Assembly: GCA_002305125.1 (NCBI GenBank)
Contig: DBQG01000024.1
Location: 18,707-24,679 of the forward strand
Reading direction: 5' to 3'
Source: Patescibacteria group bacterium UBA1400
Lineage (GTDB): Bacteria; Patescibacteriota; Microgenomatia; UBA1400
Length of the DNA stretch: 5,973 nt
Shown here: positions 3,578-5,973 of the stretch, piece after piece
Numbering within the stretch: position 1 is the stretch's first letter
Layout of the letters: each line of letters begins with the position of its first letter
Program-made: the position numbers and the translations under genes
The notes under the pieces: model-generated
The model's input: the letters and a program-made list of their open reading frames with translations, nothing else
Database searches by the model: none
Told to the model about the DNA's origin: nothing

Positions 3578-5800
3578 TTAGTAAGAACAGTTATTGAAAT
3601 AATCCTGAAGAAACCTAACCTTATCAGGCCAAATCGTCTGCCAATCATCCTGAAGAACACCGCCAGTATCTCCTGAGTTGGGATTCCAGCTCCAGTAAAA
3701 AGAGTTACAGATATTCTTACTCTTAAACCAGTCTTTTAGTGAGTCCTGCCAGATTTTGTCTTTAGGGTCGCCGCCATTACCATACTTTCCGCCCCATTCG
3801 CCCGGCACAAGAGTAAATCCTTGACCGGCAAGGTAGCCAAAATGCTGTTCCCAAATAGCCGGCATATTTTGAGGAAAAGATGGATCATTAAAGTAACCCT
3901 GAACATAAACATCAGGACCATAAACGTGAGGAGACAATACTAATTTATTGGCGGGAATTGACTGACTACTACAAGGATAACAAGCCTGAGGTTCCAAATT
4001 GCCCCCCATCCAATGTCCCGTTCCTTGAGAACAAGTGGGATTTTCCTGAACTCCCTGAACAAAAATTAAAAGATTAGGGTTTGTCTGCAAAACTGCTTGA
4101 CCGGCTTTCTCTGCTGCCATTTTCCAATCCAATGCTTGATTATTGCTTCCCCAATTAGCCTGACCATGAGGTTCGTTTTTTATATCAATACCCATAAAGT
4201 AAGGCAGGTGCTTGTATCTTTCGGCAATAAACTTAAGATCAGCAATCCATTGCTCTTCAGAATAGTTATCTGCATACCAAAGCTCTTCAATCTGGCTGCA
4301 GCTTATGTTGTGATGATCAAGCAAAACATAAATCTGCTGTTTGTTAAACTCTTCCATAAACTTATCCAATACCTGAAGACTATTTAAGTTCTGTAGATCA
4401 GGATTAAGATCATAATTGATGGAGTCAGTAGCTACGCCCTTTAAAGTACTAGGACAAAAAGGCACTCTTAGGGCATTAAATCCTGTCTGCTTAATTTGGG
4501 ACGTCATCTCCTGCCAGTTTCTCAACCATAAACCATGAGGAACATGCGTTCCTGTTTCAAAACCAAACCAGGAAACTCCCCTAAACTGAATCTTGGCATT
4601 ATTGTAAAAGATACTACCATTGCTTACCTGATAACCCTGTCCGTTAACAGGAGGATTAACCGAGGCCGAAGGAGAAGGGGTTGGTAAAGAAGTAGGAACA
4701 ACAGAAGGTTTGGGACTAGATTGCCCGCCAATCATTATATCGGTGAAAACAGCCCTGCCGCCCGCTGATCCGGTTTTATCCTGAATAATGATCCCTCCCA
4801 AGTTTAATCCGGAAAAGGAAGCAAGAGAAAAAACAAACTCTTCTCCGGAACCGGAAAAACTAAGTTCTGTTGCCTGATTATTTCCATTTTCATCAACCAG
4901 TAGGATTTTATAGTTGTTAATATCATTAACTTTTGCCCTAAAAGTCAGGCTATCACTGCTTTGAATCGTAAAAGATTTATTAGTATGCAAATATAAACCG
5001 GCCCAGGGCTGCTGAGTTTCAAACAGAATTGATCTTCCCCAGGAGCCATCCTGATAATCCAGATTTACACTTCCTCCCCAGGACCAGTTCTCCCAGTCCT
5101 GAGCTAAACCATTTTGAAAAACAATAACACCACTAGTTACGGGCAAAGTAGTAGGTGTAGAAGTAGGTGTAGGTGTTGGCAAAACAGAAGCACTAGAACC
5201 GGATGGTAATGGGGTAGGAGTTGGTGAAGGAGCGGTTTCGGCCGTGTCCTGTAATTTTACTTCATCAAGAAAAAAGGCAGGCTTGTTTCTTCCTTCAGTT
5301 TCTTGAAAAGCAAAACCGTCAATACCTGAAACCCCCATATCTTTTAGTAAAGAAAGAGGAAGAGAATAATCTTTCCATTGATCTGCCATAGATTTTCCGC
5401 CGAACTCCGACAACTTAATAGTTTTAACCACTTCATTTTGTTTATAAAAATGAAGATAAAAATCAGAGTAGCTGTCAAAAGAAAAAAGGGAAAAGTTTAA
5501 GAAAGCAAATTTCCCCAAATCCACGGTCTGACCGGCTCTAAAATATAAGCCTCCCCATGATTGAGGTGAAAAATAAACCGCTTTTGTTCCTGATTTGACA
5601 ATATCAGTACTGTTAAAATAAACCTCTGTATTCCAGGACCAGTTTTGCCAATCCTGACTTAGGCTATCATCAAAAATAACTAAATCCTGAGCACCAAAAA
5701 CGTTTTTAACTAAATAAGATGGTCCCACCAACAGGGTAAAAACTAAAAATAGCTGCAGGCAAAGATTGATAATTGGTTTTTTGAGCAGGTGTTGTAACAT
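3578..5800 (-). CDS. Secreted GH5 endoglucanase, Acidothermus E1-like, with two related N-terminal domains
   Basis: A 740-aa secreted beta-1,4-glucanase. A signal peptide (1-37: basic HLLKK, hydrophobic LCLQLFLVFTLLVG, likely cleavage VFGA/QD) is followed by two related beta-rich domains (about 40-184 and 224-358). Each opens with a QDWxNWSW motif and carries a [SP]W[GA]GLY motif; two Pro/Thr/Ser linkers (about 189-220, 359-386) join them to the GH5 barrel (about 388-740). The barrel shows FRGVSWFGFET, LRVPF, LLDHHN, the acid/base E543 in IKNEPHG, H625/Y627 in SPHVYG, the nucleophile E668 in PGEWGG, and SWNPNSGDTGGVLQDDWQT near the end. The order and sequence follow Acidothermus cellulolyticus E1 (GH5_1). 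The N-terminal domains are probably carbohydrate-binding, by inference; I cannot assign a CBM family. No dockerin or wall anchor. The ATG at 5800 is chosen over an in-frame TTG at 5806. It is a single-gene unit with its own promoter. Confidence 0.93.
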   Translation of the reverse strand: MLQHLLKKPIINLCLQLFLVFTLLVGPSYLVKNVFGAQDLVIFDDSLSQDWQNWSWNTEVYFNSTDIVKSGTKAVYFSPQSWGGLYFRAGQTVDLGKFAFLNFSLFSFDSYSDFYLHFYKQNEVVKTIKLSEFGGKSMADQWKDYSLPLSLLKDMGVSGIDGFAFQETEGRNKPAFFLDEVKLQDTAETAPSPTPTPLPSGSSASVLPTPTPTSTPTTLPVTSGVIVFQNGLAQDWENWSWGGSVNLDYQDGSWGRSILFETQQPWAGLYLHTNKSFTIQSSDSLTFRAKVNDINNYKILLVDENGNNQATELSFSGSGEEFVFSLASFSGLNLGGIIIQDKTGSAGGRAVFTDIMIGGQSSPKPSVVPTSLPTPSPSASVNPPVNGQGYQVSNGSIFYNNAKIQFRGVSWFGFETGTHVPHGLWLRNWQEMTSQIKQTGFNALRVPFCPSTLKGVATDSINYDLNPDLQNLNSLQVLDKFMEEFNKQQIYVLLDHHNISCSQIEELWYADNYSEEQWIADLKFIAERYKHLPYFMGIDIKNEPHGQANWGSNNQALDWKMAAEKAGQAVLQTNPNLLIFVQGVQENPTCSQGTGHWMGGNLEPQACYPCSSQSIPANKLVLSPHVYGPDVYVQGYFNDPSFPQNMPAIWEQHFGYLAGQGFTLVPGEWGGKYGNGGDPKDKIWQDSLKDWFKSKNICNSFYWSWNPNSGDTGGVLQDDWQTIWPDKVRFLQDYFNNCSY
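5141..5236 (-). repeat. Low-complexity PT/PS-rich linker-coding repeat in the GH5 gene
   Basis: This stretch codes the linker between the two N-terminal domains, built of PTPTP and SPTPTP units. On the plus strand it appears as a degenerate GTAGGTGT tandem repeat (clearest at 5151-5180). Such linkers are flexible, and in E1-type cellulases they separate binding and catalytic modules. A shorter relative codes the second linker at about 4643-4726. Repeat length may vary by slippage. Confidence 0.7.
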
Positions 5801-5812
5801 GGGCAAGTCGGC

Positions 5813-5841
5813 ATAATAACAAACCCAATTTTCAATGTCAA
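5813..5841 (-). promoter_or_regulatory. Sigma70-type promoter of the GH5 gene
   Basis: The minus strand reads TTGACA (5841-5836), a 17-nt spacer, then TATTAT (5818-5813) preceded by TGT: a consensus -35, ideal spacing and an extended -10. Transcription should begin near 5804-5807, leaving a leader of about 4-7 nt before the ATG at 5800. There is no Shine-Dalgarno (the sequence before the ATG is GCCGACTTGCCC). It is the best promoter in the window and implies strong, leaderless expression of the cellulase. Confidence 0.7.
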
Positions 5842-5878
5842 GCCCTTTTTTCTTTTCAACTAAAGCTCAAGTACCGAT

Positions 5879-5973
5879 TTACTCTAACCTGCCGGTATTA
5901 ATAATGGCATTATTATTACTAAAATCAATCTCCCAAAGATTTTGTAAATAATTTTCTTTTAAAGCCAAGCCAA
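5879..5973 (-). CDS. C-terminal end of an unidentified gene, cut by window edge
   Basis: The minus strand is open from the window edge to a TAA at 5881-5879, giving 30 residues that look like a real protein end (ALKENYLQNLWEIDFSNN, then NAIINTGRLE). An amphipathic helix seems to be followed by a short strand and tail. It is too short to assign a family. Its direction matches GH5, but the GH5 promoter lies in the 78 nt between them and no shared transcript is needed. It could be chance open sequence, since 30 codons is short; composition favours coding. Confidence 0.45.
   Translation of the reverse strand, partial: GLALKENYLQNLWEIDFSNNNAIINTGRLE

Noticed and set aside
3572..3588. TTACT/AGTAA inverted repeat at the GH5 stop codon considered as a terminator
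   Set aside because: The stem is only 5 bp with a 2-nt loop and almost no G-C pairs, too weak to fold or terminate.
3736..3921. A 61-codon minus-strand frame inside the cellulase in another phase
   Set aside because: It is a shifted-frame shadow of the GH5 barrel, where the true frame encodes the SPHVYG and PGEWGG motifs.
4097..4387. A 96-codon plus-strand frame inside the cellulase
   Set aside because: It is antisense to the GH5 catalytic core, including the NEP motif, and has no recognisable protein features.
5801..5806. TTG at 5806 as the GH5 start, two codons before the ATG
   Set aside because: It sits 6 nt after the -10, the same gap as at Nudix and GNAT, but would lie at the very 5' end of the transcript. 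Leaderless translation strongly favours ATG, so 5800 is preferred; the two-residue difference does not affect the signal peptide call.

Overview
This is an AT-rich window with short, lysine-rich proteins, tight gene spacing and no RNA genes, CRISPR array or insertion sequence. Stop codons are mostly TAA, with one TAG, and no reading frame needs UGA to be read as sense. The gene set (small wHTH regulator, small membrane protein, minimal cupin, DUF5661-like protein, NUDT15-like Nudix, GNAT, and a large secreted cellulase with PTPTP-type linkers) suggests an uncultured bacterium, most likely of the Candidate Phyla Radiation (Patescibacteria, Microgenomates-like). That placement is inferred from composition and recalled family resemblance, not from a marker gene.

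Layout: every gene but one is on the minus strand. From right to left (direction of transcription): the last 30 codons of an unidentified gene (5973-5879); a sigma70-like promoter (5841-5813) driving a 740-aa secreted GH5 endoglucanase (5800-3578); a 114-nt gene-free stretch with a possible terminator and tandem extended -10 elements; a SAM methyltransferase (3463-2825), a DUF5661-like protein (2791-2522), a wHTH regulator (2447-2205), a small membrane protein (2163-1852), two overlapping mini-ORFs that look like the tail of a second, degraded cupin (1851-1730), and an intact small cupin (1733-1368). An isolated plus-strand gene of unknown function (988-1371) meets the cupin tail to tail with a 4-nt overlap. 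Leftmost are a Nudix hydrolase (896-462) and a GNAT acetyltransferase (457 to the window edge), 4 nt apart.

The most interesting regulatory signal is a recurring extended -10 box, TGTTAWWAT, placed 6 to 12 nt upstream of five start codons (Nudix, GNAT, plus-strand gene, methyltransferase, GH5). That distance implies very short or absent 5' UTRs, i.e. leaderless mRNAs. Genes internal to the 3463-1368 cluster (DUF5661-like, wHTH, cupin) instead have Shine-Dalgarno sequences. Ahead of the wHTH gene, four TTTCC-like blocks lie exactly 10 bp apart, a candidate autoregulatory operator.

Functionally, the cellulase is the only clear extracellular activity: signal peptide, two related N-terminal beta-rich domains, two Pro/Thr/Ser linkers and a C-terminal catalytic domain resembling Acidothermus E1. 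The other genes are small cytoplasmic or membrane proteins. I see no defence system, and no novel multi-gene system that the sequence alone can establish.
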